Shown here: piece by piece, positions 28,081-36,359 of the stretch
Numbering within the stretch: position 1 is the stretch's first letter
How the letters are laid out: each line of letters starts with the position of its first letter
DNA from: Bacillota bacterium
GTDB lineage: Bacteria; Bacillota; Clostridia; Oscillospirales; CAG-382
Assembly (NCBI GenBank): GCA_029550965.1
Contig: JAKPGJ010000014.1
Span: 1-64,000 of the forward strand
Reading direction: 5' to 3'
Length of the DNA stretch: 64,000 nucleotides
Program-made: the position numbers and the translations under genes
Notes under the pieces: model-generated
Database searches by the model: none
What the model was told of the DNA's origin: nothing
Seen by the model: the letters and a program-made list of their open reading frames with translations, nothing else

Positions 28081-28686
28081 CTATTTTTTAAATCCGCACA
28101 TTACTTTCGCGGTGTAAAGCACGATTTTCTCGCTGTGTTTCACAGCGATCAGCTTGCCGATGGCTTTGAATCCGACCATCATTGCTGAAATCAGCGAAGT
28201 CATCATCAAGGTCAGCCAGACTTCGCTTGCCATTCCGTCAAAAAGCCGTGCCGCAATCGCAGTGCCGGTCGCGCCGCTCATAACGCCGCAGATATCTCCG
28301 ACAAGGTCGTTGCAGAAAGAGCCGACCTTCTCGGCGTTTGATATCAGCCAAACGGCTTTTTTACCGGTTACCATACGGCGGGCTGCCATGGAGTTGAAAG
28401 GCTTGATGTCCGCCACGGCGACCGCAAGCCCGACCGCGTCGAAAATGATGCCCGTAAATATAAAAAACAGCAATACCGGTATCGCGATTGCCATGTCCAA
28501 AGTTGAAACAACGACGTCGGAGCCGAGCGAAAGTACAGCCGTTATGCAGAAAGACAAAGCAAACGCTGTGATAATCCAGCGTTTCTGTGCCTTTTTTCTT
28601 AAATATTCTTTTCTGTTTCCGTTTTTTCCTTTGTGGTTGTTGTTCGATTCAAAGGTTTTACTTCGAGGTGGGTCTGTTTTGTCCAT
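28081..28686 (-). CDS. oapA: OLE RNA-associated protein OapA (small membrane protein)
   Basis: A 201-residue protein. It has a highly charged, basic N-terminus of about 35 residues (KTFESNNNHKGKNGNRKEYL) and four hydrophobic segments: IITAFALSFCITAVLSL, IPVLLFFIFTGIIFDAVGLA, MSGATGTAIAARLF and the region from LTLMMTSLISAMMVGF. A DxxxD motif (DLVGD) sits before the third. OLE-associated protein A has this size and topology and a conserved DxxxD motif, and it carries OLE RNA to the membrane as a dimer. The family is often auto-annotated as a CorB-like metal transporter. Adjacency to the OLE-like RNA and to dxs and ispA makes the assignment strong. AAAGGA precedes the ATG. Confidence 0.88.
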   Translation of the reverse strand: MDKTDPPRSKTFESNNNHKGKNGNRKEYLRKKAQKRWIITAFALSFCITAVLSLGSDVVVSTLDMAIAIPVLLFFIFTGIIFDAVGLAVAVADIKPFNSMAARRMVTGKKAVWLISNAEKVGSFCNDLVGDICGVMSGATGTAIAARLFDGMASEVWLTLMMTSLISAMMVGFKAIGKLIAVKHSEKIVLYTAKVMCGFKK

Positions 28687-28722
28687 AGTAATCCTTTTAT
28701 CTTTTTAAGTCTATAATGCTTC

Positions 28723-28767
28723 TTTTGAAAACGAATAAAAAACGCTGTTTTTTATTCATTTTCAAAA
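28723..28767 (-). other. Long A/U-rich hairpin between OLE RNA and oapA
   Basis: Bases 28723-28743 pair with 28747-28767 over 21 bp with one T-G type mismatch and a three-base loop. It begins exactly where the OLE terminal stem ends. The arms contain T runs but no outer U tract follows. It could act as an attenuating terminator, a processing site, or a 3' stabiliser of the RNA. Confidence 0.7.
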
Positions 28768-29387
28768 TTCAGATGGCGACACAACACGTAAACTTTGCGG
28801 CTTACGGTCAAGTAGGTTTTCCCCAGCAGCTACTCCTTGTCGCCAATGGAGCGGTTTCCCTTTAAAGCCGCAGACGGTATGTTACCATATCCGTGACTTG
28901 ATTGCCTTTCAGTCCGCACTGCAATCCGTATTGTGCCTGGGATCTCAGCCTAGGAGTTTTCCTCAATAACTCTTTTAACGTTGTCTAGTCCTCTTTTGCA
29001 GTTATGATTTCAAGAGGAGATATTCCCGGATGAGTTAGCTACGCTCAGCCGGTATGACCTCTATCCGCCATAACCACTCAAGGCAGGCTACAACTATCCA
29101 CAGCACGATGTATCGTACCGCGCGATAGGTTTAATCCTTAAACCGTAGCCGATGTGAGCGGCGAAATCTGCCGCGTCAGCCACTCAACCACGAGAATAAG
29201 GCCTCAAGAGGAGAGTGGGTCCGACACCGCATGCCATTGCGGGCAGCCCACAATCCCATTCTTCCAGCACCCACCCTATACTGGGCGTATAAAGCAAGCA
29301 CAAGAAGCTTCATCGATTTGCCTTTACGCGTATTTTTAGGCACGCTTTCGACAACGATGAGTTAACTAGGATACTGCGCCATCTGAA
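28768..29387 (-). ncRNA. ole: OLE RNA (ornate, large, extremophilic RNA)
   Basis: A segment of 620 bp without a credible gene, between ispA and oapA. Its ends are perfect complements: 28768-28778 pairs with 29377-29387 over 11 bp. Inner stems are visible, for example GCGG/CCGC around an AAAGGGAAA-type loop near 28850. OLE RNAs are about 610 nt, close with a long-range terminal pairing, and lie directly upstream of oapA in the isoprenoid/DNA-repair operon of Firmicutes. All three hold here. A dedicated promoter lies just upstream. In Bacillus halodurans the OLE ribonucleoprotein localises to the membrane and affects responses to cold, alcohol, Mg2+ and carbon source. I cannot run the covariance model, so the call rests on length, ends and context. 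Confidence 0.88.
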
Positions 29388-29399
29388 ATGATTGACTTT

Positions 29400-29428
29400 A
29401 TATTATCATAAATTTTTCAAAAAATCAA
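29400..29428 (-). promoter_or_regulatory. Putative promoter of the OLE RNA
   Basis: Minus-strand TTGATT (29428-29423) and TAATAT (29405-29400) with 17 bp spacing. A start about seven bases downstream would begin transcription just before the terminal stem at 29387. This would allow OLE RNA and distal genes to be made separately from the nusB promoter. Confidence 0.55.
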
Positions 29429-29460
29429 ATGTATTTGCATGAATGTATAAAAATACATAA

Positions 29461-30351
29461 TCAGGAACTTCTTGCTAACAGTATATCGCACAGTTCTTTC
29501 AGACGTTCGGCGGGTTCCGGATTGCGAAAACCGTCCAGAACGCATTTCGCTTTTTCGGTCAGTTCGGAAGTGAGCGCTTTTGCTTTTTCCATGCCGAGCA
29601 GGGAAACGTAAGTGGATTTTCCGCTCGATGCGTCTTTTCCGACGCTTTTGCCGAGCGTTTCCGCGTCGCTCTCGCAATCCAGGATGTCGTCCTTGATTTG
29701 GAACGCTACGCCCAAATACCTGCCGAAATCAACCGCTTTTTGAACGCTTTCCTCGTCCGCGCCGGCGGCGACGCAGCCTAAAACGCAGGAACAGGAGATT
29801 AAAGCGGCGGTTTTTTTCAGCACCAGGTCGTCCAGCACTTCGCGGGGAACGGCGGCCTTTTCGCTTTGGATGTCAATCTGCTGACCGCCCATCATGCCGT
29901 CCGTCCCGCCGTAAAAAGCGAGCGCTTTGACGGCTTTCAGGTTTTGCGCGTCACTGCAGTTCGGGTTGTTCGCGGCGGCCGAGAACGCCTCGCAAAGCAA
30001 AGCATCGCCGGCAAGAATCGCGGTCGCTTCGCCGAACACCACATGGTTGGTCGGTTTTCCGCGCCGCAAAACGTCGTTGTCCATCGCCGGCAGGTCGTCG
30101 TGGATTAACGACATGGTGTGCAGCATCTCAACAGCAGCCGCGTACCAAAGCGCGTATTCCGCTTTTCCGCCGTTCAAAACGCAAAATTCCGTTACAAGAT
30201 ACGGGCGGATTCTTTTGCCGCCGGCGAGCGCGGAATAATGCATCGCTTCGTACAGCTTGGCGTGATAAATGCCCTGTTTGGGCGTTAAGAGCCTGTCCAG
30301 CAGCGCGCCGGTTTGGTCGGCTGCCTGCTTCATGGCTTCCTTGAGCGTCAT
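29461..30351 (-). CDS. ispA: Polyprenyl synthetase (farnesyl/geranyl diphosphate synthase)
   Basis: A 296-residue trans-prenyltransferase. The first Asp-rich motif is LIHDDLPAMDND (DDxxxxD, the bacterial short-chain type) and the second is FQIKDDILD. It makes C15 (or C10-C20) prenyl diphosphates from IPP and DMAPP. It lies 51 bp downstream of xseB, and the OLE RNA follows directly. The length and the residues before the first motif fit farnesyl diphosphate synthase. Confidence 0.95.
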   Translation of the reverse strand: MTLKEAMKQAADQTGALLDRLLTPKQGIYHAKLYEAMHYSALAGGKRIRPYLVTEFCVLNGGKAEYALWYAAAVEMLHTMSLIHDDLPAMDNDVLRRGKPTNHVVFGEATAILAGDALLCEAFSAAANNPNCSDAQNLKAVKALAFYGGTDGMMGGQQIDIQSEKAAVPREVLDDLVLKKTAALISCSCVLGCVAAGADEESVQKAVDFGRYLGVAFQIKDDILDCESDAETLGKSVGKDASSGKSTYVSLLGMEKAKALTSELTEKAKCVLDGFRNPEPAERLKELCDILLARSS

Positions 30352-30402
30352 ATACGAATGATAGCCTTTCTGTAAAGTTTTTAGGACGCGGCGCCTGCGA
30401 AA

Positions 30403-30651
30403 TCAGGCGCGCATTTGAGGATTAAAATCCTCCTCGACCATTTCGCCGTTTTTCTCGGTCAGAATTTTTACCTTCTGCTCCGCGGCGTCGATTTTTTCGC
30501 TGCAGAAGCGCACCAGCTTGGTTCCCTCTTCAAAAAGCGCGAGCGAATTGTCGAGCGGAACGTTGCCTTCCTCCAGCGAACGCACGATTTTCTCAAGCCT
30601 TGCAAGCGCTTCCTCAAAGGTAAGAACTTCGGCTTTCTTTTCGTTATCCAT
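30403..30651 (-). CDS. xseB: Exodeoxyribonuclease VII small subunit
   Basis: An 82-residue helical protein with the family core TFEEALARLEKIVRSLEEGN followed by PLDNSLALFEEGTKLVRFC. It partners with XseA in degrading single-stranded DNA. I choose the ATG at 30651 because GGAG lies seven bases upstream. The ATG two codons earlier (30657) is only one base from that GGAG. Confidence 0.95.
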   Translation of the reverse strand: MDNEKKAEVLTFEEALARLEKIVRSLEEGNVPLDNSLALFEEGTKLVRFCSEKIDAAEQKVKILTEKNGEMVEEDFNPQMRA

Positions 30652-30674
30652 ATTCATTCTCCAAACGCTGTTAT

Positions 30675-31955
30675 TTACGAATTTACATTTATCTCGAATT
30701 TATCTACGGTTTGCGCCCGAACGACGCCGTCGCGGAAGCGAAGGTCGAAGCGTTCTCCCGCCGCCACGTCGGACGCGTTTTTAATAACCGTTCCGTCCAG
30801 CCGGAACGCCGCCGAATAACCCCTTTCCAGCACGCTCAACGGGTTCAGGCTCAGCAGCTTCTCGCTTTGCAGTTTCAGCTTTTGCGAAGCGCGCTCGAGG
30901 ATTATGTTCTCAATGCGGGATAAGCGGTCCGCAAGGTCGTTTACGTTCTTCCGCATTGCCGGAAAATCAAAGACGCCGTACAGTTTTTCCTCCAGCCTTG
31001 CGAGGTTCATCCGCTTGTCGTCAAAGGACGCGAGCGGGTTCTGCAGAACCGGCCGGTCAGCGAGCAGCTTTAACTGCCTGCGCAGGTTCTCAATCTGCCT
31101 TTTTAAAAGGGAGCTTAGCCTTGCCTGCACGTTCTCGAACTTTATTTTCAGCTCGTTCGCGTCGGGGACCGCGATTTCCGCGGCGGCAGACGGCGTCGGC
31201 GCGCGTCTGTCCGCGACGAAGTCCGCGATGGTAAAGTCAATCTCGTGCCCGACCGCCGAGATAACCGGCGTTTCGCAGGCGAAAATCGCTCTTGCAAGAG
31301 ATTCGTTGTTGAAGGCCCACAGGTCCTCGATCGAACCGCCGCCCCTGCCGATGATGATGACGTCGGCAAGTTTGCGCTCGTCCATGTATTTGAGTGCTTT
31401 GATCAGCTGGGCGGGCGCTTCGGCGCCCTGCACGAGCGAAGGGTAAATGATAATCTTCGCCGCCGGGAAACGCCTGCCGGTGACGTTGATCATGTCCCGC
31501 ACCGCGGCGCCGGTCGGAGCGGTGATGATGCCGATCCGAAACGGAATTTTAGGCAGCGGCTTTTTGTGCTCGGGCGCGAAAAGCCCCTCCGCTTCGAGCT
31601 TGGCTTTCAGCTGTTCGAACGCGATGTACAAAGAACCGATTCCGTCCGGCTCCATGCTGTCGATGTAGAGCTGGTAGACGCCGTCGCGGAGAAAAACCGA
31701 GATGCGTCCGCGGCAGATGACGCGCATGCCGTCCGCCGGGCGGAATTTGAGCTTGGTCGCGCCGCCGAACATCACCGCTTTCAGACAGGATTCCTCGTCC
31801 TTGAGCGTGCAGTAGATATGCCCCGAACCCGGGTAAATCTTCAGGTTCGACAGCTCGCCCCGGACATAGAGGTTCCTGAGCGTGGGGAGATTGTCAAGGT
31901 AATCCTTTATGAAGTTGTTGACCTGAGATACCGTCAAGCTTCTTTGTTCGTTCAT
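30675..31955 (-). CDS. xseA: Exodeoxyribonuclease VII large subunit
   Basis: A 426-residue subunit. The N-terminal OB fold contains LYVRGELSNLKIYPGSGHIYCTLKD. The catalytic region has GTAAVRD-type (here TGAAVRDMINV), IIGRGGGSIEDLWAFN and SAVGHEIDFTIADFVADRRAPTPSAAAE. A long coiled coil and C-terminal tail follow. It overlaps nusB by four bases. Confidence 0.97.
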   Translation of the reverse strand: MNEQRSLTVSQVNNFIKDYLDNLPTLRNLYVRGELSNLKIYPGSGHIYCTLKDEESCLKAVMFGGATKLKFRPADGMRVICRGRISVFLRDGVYQLYIDSMEPDGIGSLYIAFEQLKAKLEAEGLFAPEHKKPLPKIPFRIGIITAPTGAAVRDMINVTGRRFPAAKIIIYPSLVQGAEAPAQLIKALKYMDERKLADVIIIGRGGGSIEDLWAFNNESLARAIFACETPVISAVGHEIDFTIADFVADRRAPTPSAAAEIAVPDANELKIKFENVQARLSSLLKRQIENLRRQLKLLADRPVLQNPLASFDDKRMNLARLEEKLYGVFDFPAMRKNVNDLADRLSRIENIILERASQKLKLQSEKLLSLNPLSVLERGYSAAFRLDGTVIKNASDVAAGERFDLRFRDGVVRAQTVDKFEINVNS

Positions 31956-32344
31956 GCGTTCGCAATCTTTCCGAGTATGCCGTTTACAAAGCCGACCGCT
32001 TTTTCCTCGTCGTACTTTTTGGTCAGCTCCAGCGCCTCGTTAATGGATATTTCCATGCCGATTTCCGGCTTATAGAGCAGTTCATACGCGCCAAGCCGCA
32101 GCACGGCAAGCGTGACCTTGCCGATGCGTTCAATCCGCCAGTTCTCCGCGGCCGCGGCTATTTTTTCATCCAGCTCCGCAAGATGGGAGCACACCCCGAG
32201 AAAAAGCTCCTTTGCAAACCCGCTCAAGTTCTCCTCGCGCTCGTTTATCGCGTTTTCAATGATCTCTTCGGGGGTTTTTTCGGCGTTGAAGCCGTACTCA
32301 TATATCAGACAGAGAGCCTTTTCCCTCGCTTCTCTACGTGTCAT
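31952..32344 (-). CDS. nusB: Transcription antitermination factor NusB
   Basis: A 130-residue all-helical protein that binds boxA RNA in rRNA antitermination. It has an N-terminal RREAREKALCLIYEYGF and the C-terminal signature LGAYELLYKPEIGMEISINE followed by AVGFVNGILGKIA. It is the first gene of the superoperon, about 70 bp from its promoter. Confidence 0.96.
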   Translation of the reverse strand: MTRREAREKALCLIYEYGFNAEKTPEEIIENAINEREENLSGFAKELFLGVCSHLAELDEKIAAAAENWRIERIGKVTLAVLRLGAYELLYKPEIGMEISINEALELTKKYDEEKAVGFVNGILGKIANA

Positions 32345-32412
32345 ACGAAATCCGTTTCCGCCGCTGATTGCGGCTGTTTTTTCTTGTATAAATACTCATA
32401 ATATATCAATAT

Positions 32413-32441
32413 ATTATAACAAGGGAAGTTGTCTTTGTCAA
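32413..32441 (-). promoter_or_regulatory. Consensus sigma-A promoter of the nusB-leuS superoperon
   Basis: Minus-strand TTGACA (32441-32436) and TATAAT (32418-32413), both perfect hexamers, 17 bp apart. Confidence 0.9.
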
Positions 32442-32461
32442 ACATTTTATAAAATTCACTA

Positions 32462-32490
32462 TTGATAAAATTACGGTTATGCTGTATAAT
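32462..32490 (+). promoter_or_regulatory. Sigma-A promoter for gpmI
   Basis: TTGATA (32462-32467) and TATAAT (32485-32490) with 17 bp spacing. It is divergent from the nusB promoter, with the -35 boxes about 20 bp apart, so the two may influence each other. Confidence 0.85.
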
Positions 32491-32555
32491 ACAATAAGCA
32501 AAAATATTTAAAATTATTCTGGTTTTTAGAATACAGGAAGGACTAAAGCTGCAAA

Positions 32556-34211
32556 ATGATGAAATCCAAAGGAATTTTTGAAGGTCAGGAAAACAGCGGC
32601 GCAAAACGCCCGATCGTAACCATCATTATGGACGGTGTCGGATTCTCCGACAATGCGGAAGGGAACGCGGTCAAAGCGGCTTCCACGCCGACGCTGGATA
32701 TGCTTGTAAAAAACTATAAATGCTTTCTGCTAAAAGCGCACGGAACCGCTGTCGGACTCCCGAGCGACGAGGACATGGGCAACTCCGAGGTCGGCCACAA
32801 CGCGCTCGGCGCGGGGCAGATTTACGCGCAGGGCGCAAAGCTGGTAACCAGCGCGATTGAGAGCGGAAAAATCTTTAATACGAGCGTGTGGAAAGAGCTG
32901 ATTTCCAACTGCAGGGAAAACGGCGTTTTCCATTTTATCGGACTGTTTTCGGACGGAAACGTGCATTCGCATATAGATCACTTAAAAGCGCTGATCGTAA
33001 GAGCGAAACAGGAGGGCGTCAAAAAGGTAAGGATTCATATCCTTCTGGATGGCAGAGACGTCGGCGAGACCAGCGCGCTCGAGTATGTCGAACCGTTTGA
33101 GGCGTTCCTTTCCGGTCTGAACGACGCGGGCTTTGACGCGAAAATCGCTTCGGGCGGCGGCAGAATGGTGATTACCATGGACCGCTACGAGGCGAACTGG
33201 GGCATGGTCGAGAAGGGCTGGCGCACCCACGTCCTCGGCGAGGGCAGGCAGTTCGCTTCCGCGAAAGAAGCGATTGAGACCTACCGCGCGGAGACCGGCA
33301 AGATCGACCAGGACCTTCCGGCCTTTGTCATCGCCGAGAACGGCAAGCCGGTCGGAACCATTAACGACGGCGACAGCGTCGTGTTCTTCAATTTCAGAGG
33401 CGACAGAGCGATTGAGATTTCCAAGGCGTTCGAGCAGAAGGATTTCGACAAGTTCGACCGCGTCAGATGGCCGAAGGTTGTGTACGCCGGCATGCTGGAG
33501 TATGACGGAGACACGCATATCCCCGCGAAGTACCTTGTTTCTCCGCCTGAAATCACCGGCACCATGGGCGAGTTCCTCGTCAAGCACGGCTATTACCAGT
33601 GCGCGATCAGCGAAACGCAGAAGTACGGTCACGTCACCTATTTCTGGAACGGCAACCGCAGCGGCAAGTTCTCGGAAGAATTGGAGGAGTATATCGAGAT
33701 TCCCTCCGACATCGTGCCGTTCGAGCAGCGTCCGTGGATGCAGTGCGCGCTGATTGCCGATAAAGTCATCGAGAAGATCGAGAGCGGAAAGTTTGATTTT
33801 ATACGCCTGAATTTCCCGAACGGCGACATGGTCGGACACACCGGCAACTTCTTTGCGACCAAAATCGCGATGGAAGCGCTGGATTTGTGCATCAAGAGAA
33901 TCCTTGAGGCGGTTGACAAGGCAAAGGGCATCGCGATTATTACGGCGGACCACGGCAACGCCGACGAGATGTACGAGGTGAACAAGAAAACCGGCAAACC
34001 TACGCTCGACGCGAACGGCAATCCCAAGCCCAAGACCAGCCATACGCTCAATCCCGTACCCTGCATTTTCTATGATAACTACTATTCGGATAAATATGAG
34101 TTTATCGACGGAAATTACGGACTCGCGAACTTCGCGGCGACCGCAGTGACCTTAATGGGACTCAATCCGCCTGATTTCTGGGAGAAATCCATGGTAAGAC
34201 TGAAGCAATAA
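32556..34211 (+). CDS. gpmI: 2,3-bisphosphoglycerate-independent phosphoglycerate mutase
   Basis: A 551-residue alkaline-phosphatase-fold enzyme that interconverts 3- and 2-phosphoglycerate with two Mn2+. The N-terminal metal motif is IIMDGVGFSDN. The catalytic Ser is in DEDMGNSEVGHNALGAG, and later metal ligands lie in LNFPNGDMVGHTG and ITADHGNADEM. It is somewhat longer than the usual ~510 residues because of a short N-terminal extension and small insertions. It has its own promoter and GGAAGG upstream of the ATG. Confidence 0.97.
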   Translation: MMKSKGIFEGQENSGAKRPIVTIIMDGVGFSDNAEGNAVKAASTPTLDMLVKNYKCFLLKAHGTAVGLPSDEDMGNSEVGHNALGAGQIYAQGAKLVTSAIESGKIFNTSVWKELISNCRENGVFHFIGLFSDGNVHSHIDHLKALIVRAKQEGVKKVRIHILLDGRDVGETSALEYVEPFEAFLSGLNDAGFDAKIASGGGRMVITMDRYEANWGMVEKGWRTHVLGEGRQFASAKEAIETYRAETGKIDQDLPAFVIAENGKPVGTINDGDSVVFFNFRGDRAIEISKAFEQKDFDKFDRVRWPKVVYAGMLEYDGDTHIPAKYLVSPPEITGTMGEFLVKHGYYQCAISETQKYGHVTYFWNGNRSGKFSEELEEYIEIPSDIVPFEQRPWMQCALIADKVIEKIESGKFDFIRLNFPNGDMVGHTGNFFATKIAMEALDLCIKRILEAVDKAKGIAIITADHGNADEMYEVNKKTGKPTLDANGNPKPKTSHTLNPVPCIFYDNYYSDKYEFIDGNYGLANFAATAVTLMGLNPPDFWEKSMVRLKQ

Positions 34212-34229
34212 TTTGCAAAGGAATTTATT

Positions 34230-34931
34230 ATGATTAGAATGCTTTTTGACGCATATGGAAATTTCAGCAAGGAATCGTTAATCCTTCTTTTGCTGTTCGT
34301 TCCGGTCATGCTTATCTCTGTGAGCCTTCACGAGGTAGCGCACGCTTATGCCGCCTATAAATGCGGCGACGGCACCGCAAGAGCATTCGGAAGATTGACT
34401 TTAAACCCGTTGGCCCACCTCGATCCGCTTGGAACGATTTTGATACTCTTTGTCGGTTTCGGATGGGCCAGACCGGTCCCCATAAATCCGCGCAATTTTC
34501 GGAAGCCGCGCCGCGATTTGTTTATCGTATCCATCGCCGGCATTGTTGTGAACCTGCTTTTGGGTCTGTTAGGCGTGCTGCTTCTTTACGGAAGCGCAAA
34601 GCTCACTTTTCTTCCGGTGAACACACAGTCGCTGGTAATGAATTTCTTTTATATTTTTGCGATATTAAACATTGGTCTTGCAGTGTTTAATCTGATTCCT
34701 TTGCCGCCGCTGGACGGTTCGAAGGTGTTATCCACCATCCTGCCCCCTGCGCTTTCGGCAAGATACCTCAGACTCGAGTATTACGCGCCGTACGTCTTTT
34801 TAGGCATTGTCATCCTGTCCTGGCTGCCTTATCCGTTAAGAAAAATCAGCAATTATATTTGGCTGCCGATCACCTACGCGCGGGAGGGTATTTTTACCCT
34901 GTTCTCCAAGCTCGCGGATCTGATTTTTTAA
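34230..34931 (+). CDS. Site-2 protease family (M50) membrane protease
   Basis: A 233-residue polytopic protein. The zinc site is HEVAH (HExxH) in the first or second membrane segment. The third ligand is probably the Asp of PPLDGSKVL (NPxDG-like) near residue 170. Five to six hydrophobic segments are seen. The family cuts membrane-embedded substrates. The short form without PDZ is common in Firmicutes next to scpA, as here. The substrate is unknown. AGGA lies before the ATG. Confidence 0.9.
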   Translation: MIRMLFDAYGNFSKESLILLLLFVPVMLISVSLHEVAHAYAAYKCGDGTARAFGRLTLNPLAHLDPLGTILILFVGFGWARPVPINPRNFRKPRRDLFIVSIAGIVVNLLLGLLGVLLLYGSAKLTFLPVNTQSLVMNFFYIFAILNIGLAVFNLIPLPPLDGSKVLSTILPPALSARYLRLEYYAPYVFLGIVILSWLPYPLRKISNYIWLPITYAREGIFTLFSKLADLIF

Positions 34932-34943
34932 GTATAGCGCACG

Positions 34944-35675
34944 ATGGAAACGCTCAAGCTGAAAATCGAACAGTACGAGGGGCCGCTTGACCTGCTTCTT
35001 GCGCTGATTTCCAAGCACAAGATCAATATTTTCGATATCCCGATCGCCGAGATCGCCGAGCAGTACATGGCTTACATCGACAGCATGAAAGAGCTGAACA
35101 TGGAAGTCACGAGCGACTTTATCGCGATGGCGGCGGAACTGATGCTGATAAAGTCCAAGATGCTGCTCCCGAAACAGGAGGGCGAGGAGGACCCGCGCCA
35201 GCCGCTGGTGGACGCTTTGCTGGAGCATCAGCGGGCGTTGCAGGCGGCCGCTTTCTTAAAAAGACAGAGCGAGCTGTATTACGACCGGTTCACAAAAGAA
35301 CCCGATAAAATCGACGGGGTATATTTCAGACTGCACGCGGTTTCGCTTCTGCAGGAAGCGTTTTTAAACATGATTGAACGCAGCGCGGCGAAACCGCCGA
35401 AGAGCGCGGAAAAACTGTTTACGAAAATCGAGAACGAGCGGTATTATACGGTCGGCGAGAAGGTCATTTCGGTCTTAAGAAAGCTGGCCAGGAAGGAAAA
35501 ATATCTTTTTGAAGATGTTTTTGAAGGCGTCAGAAGCAGAAGCGAGCTGATCGCCGTTTTCCTCGCCGTATTGGAGACGGTCAGCAAGGGCCGCGTCGGC
35601 GTTATGCGGGAAAAGGACAAGCTCTACCTGATACTGATTAAAAATAGGAAAACGGAAACGGTTCATGATCAATAA
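34944..35675 (+). CDS. scpA: Segregation and condensation protein A
   Basis: A 243-residue kleisin subunit of the SMC-ScpAB condensin. The N-terminal SMC-head-binding helix begins LKIEQYEGPLDLLLALI, then SDFIAMAAELMLIKSKMLLP. The C-terminal winged helix is ISVLRKLARKEKYLFEDVF. Its stop overlaps the scpB start by 11 bases. Confidence 0.96.
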   Translation: METLKLKIEQYEGPLDLLLALISKHKINIFDIPIAEIAEQYMAYIDSMKELNMEVTSDFIAMAAELMLIKSKMLLPKQEGEEDPRQPLVDALLEHQRALQAAAFLKRQSELYYDRFTKEPDKIDGVYFRLHAVSLLQEAFLNMIERSAAKPPKSAEKLFTKIENERYYTVGEKVISVLRKLARKEKYLFEDVFEGVRSRSELIAVFLAVLETVSKGRVGVMREKDKLYLILIKNRKTETVHDQ

Positions 35676-36279
35676 AGAAATCATAGCCGCTGCCGAGGCC
35701 ATCCTGTTTGCCTGCGGCAGTCCGGTCGAACAGGATAAACTGAAGGAAATACTGAATATTACGGCAGAAGAACTAAACGAAGTGTGCGCGGCGCTGCGCG
35801 AAAGATACGACCGCGAGGACAGCGGCATCTCTTTGATTGCCATCGAGAACGCGTACCAGCTGTGCACCAAGCCCGCTTTCGCGGACCCGGTCCGCAAGGC
35901 TTTGCAGATGCGCAAGGTGCCGCCGCTTTCCAAAGCGTCGCTGGAAGTGCTCGCGATTGTCGCCTACAATCAGCCGGTCACGCGCTCATTTATCGAAATG
36001 GTGCGCGGCGTGGATTCGTCTTACATTGTCAACAGTTTGGTGGACAAGGGGCTGATCGCGGAGTGCGGCACGCTGGACGCGCCGGGCAGACCGACTTTGT
36101 ACGCGACGACGGACAATTTTCTGCGCTGTTTCGGGCTGGAGAGCCTGAACGATCTGCCAGAGGCGCTTCCCGAACCAACGCCCGAATCGGGCGCCGACAC
36201 GGCTTCCGAACCGGAAGACCCCCAAGTTGCTTTGAACATCGACGAACTGGAAAGCAGGGAAGCGGCCGACAGTTTATAA
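35665..36279 (+). CDS. scpB: Segregation and condensation protein B
   Basis: A 204-residue protein with two winged-helix domains that bridges ScpA. Core motifs are EAILFACGSPV and LSKASLEVLAIVAYNQPVTR followed by RGVDSSYIVNSLVDKGLI, then GRPTLYATTDNFL. The C-terminal tail of about 40 residues is acidic and low in complexity. It is translationally coupled to scpA. Confidence 0.96.
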   Translation: MINKEIIAAAEAILFACGSPVEQDKLKEILNITAEELNEVCAALRERYDREDSGISLIAIENAYQLCTKPAFADPVRKALQMRKVPPLSKASLEVLAIVAYNQPVTRSFIEMVRGVDSSYIVNSLVDKGLIAECGTLDAPGRPTLYATTDNFLRCFGLESLNDLPEALPEPTPESGADTASEPEDPQVALNIDELESREAADSL

Positions 36280-36359
36280 GCGGAAGATGCTGGCAATAAT
36301 AAAAATAAACTAAAAAAGAACTGCGGTTTTCGAGAATCAAAAGCGAAGGGACGGTAGAA

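Noticed and set aside
28081-28686. CorB-type Mg/Co transporter
   Set aside because: The protein is short and has no CBS domains. The adjacent OLE-like RNA, the DxxxD motif and the basic N-terminus fit OapA better.
29154-29339. Short plus-strand open frame inside the ispA-oapA gap
   Set aside because: It lies within the OLE RNA on the opposite strand, has no ribosome binding site, and its sequence is explained by RNA structure.
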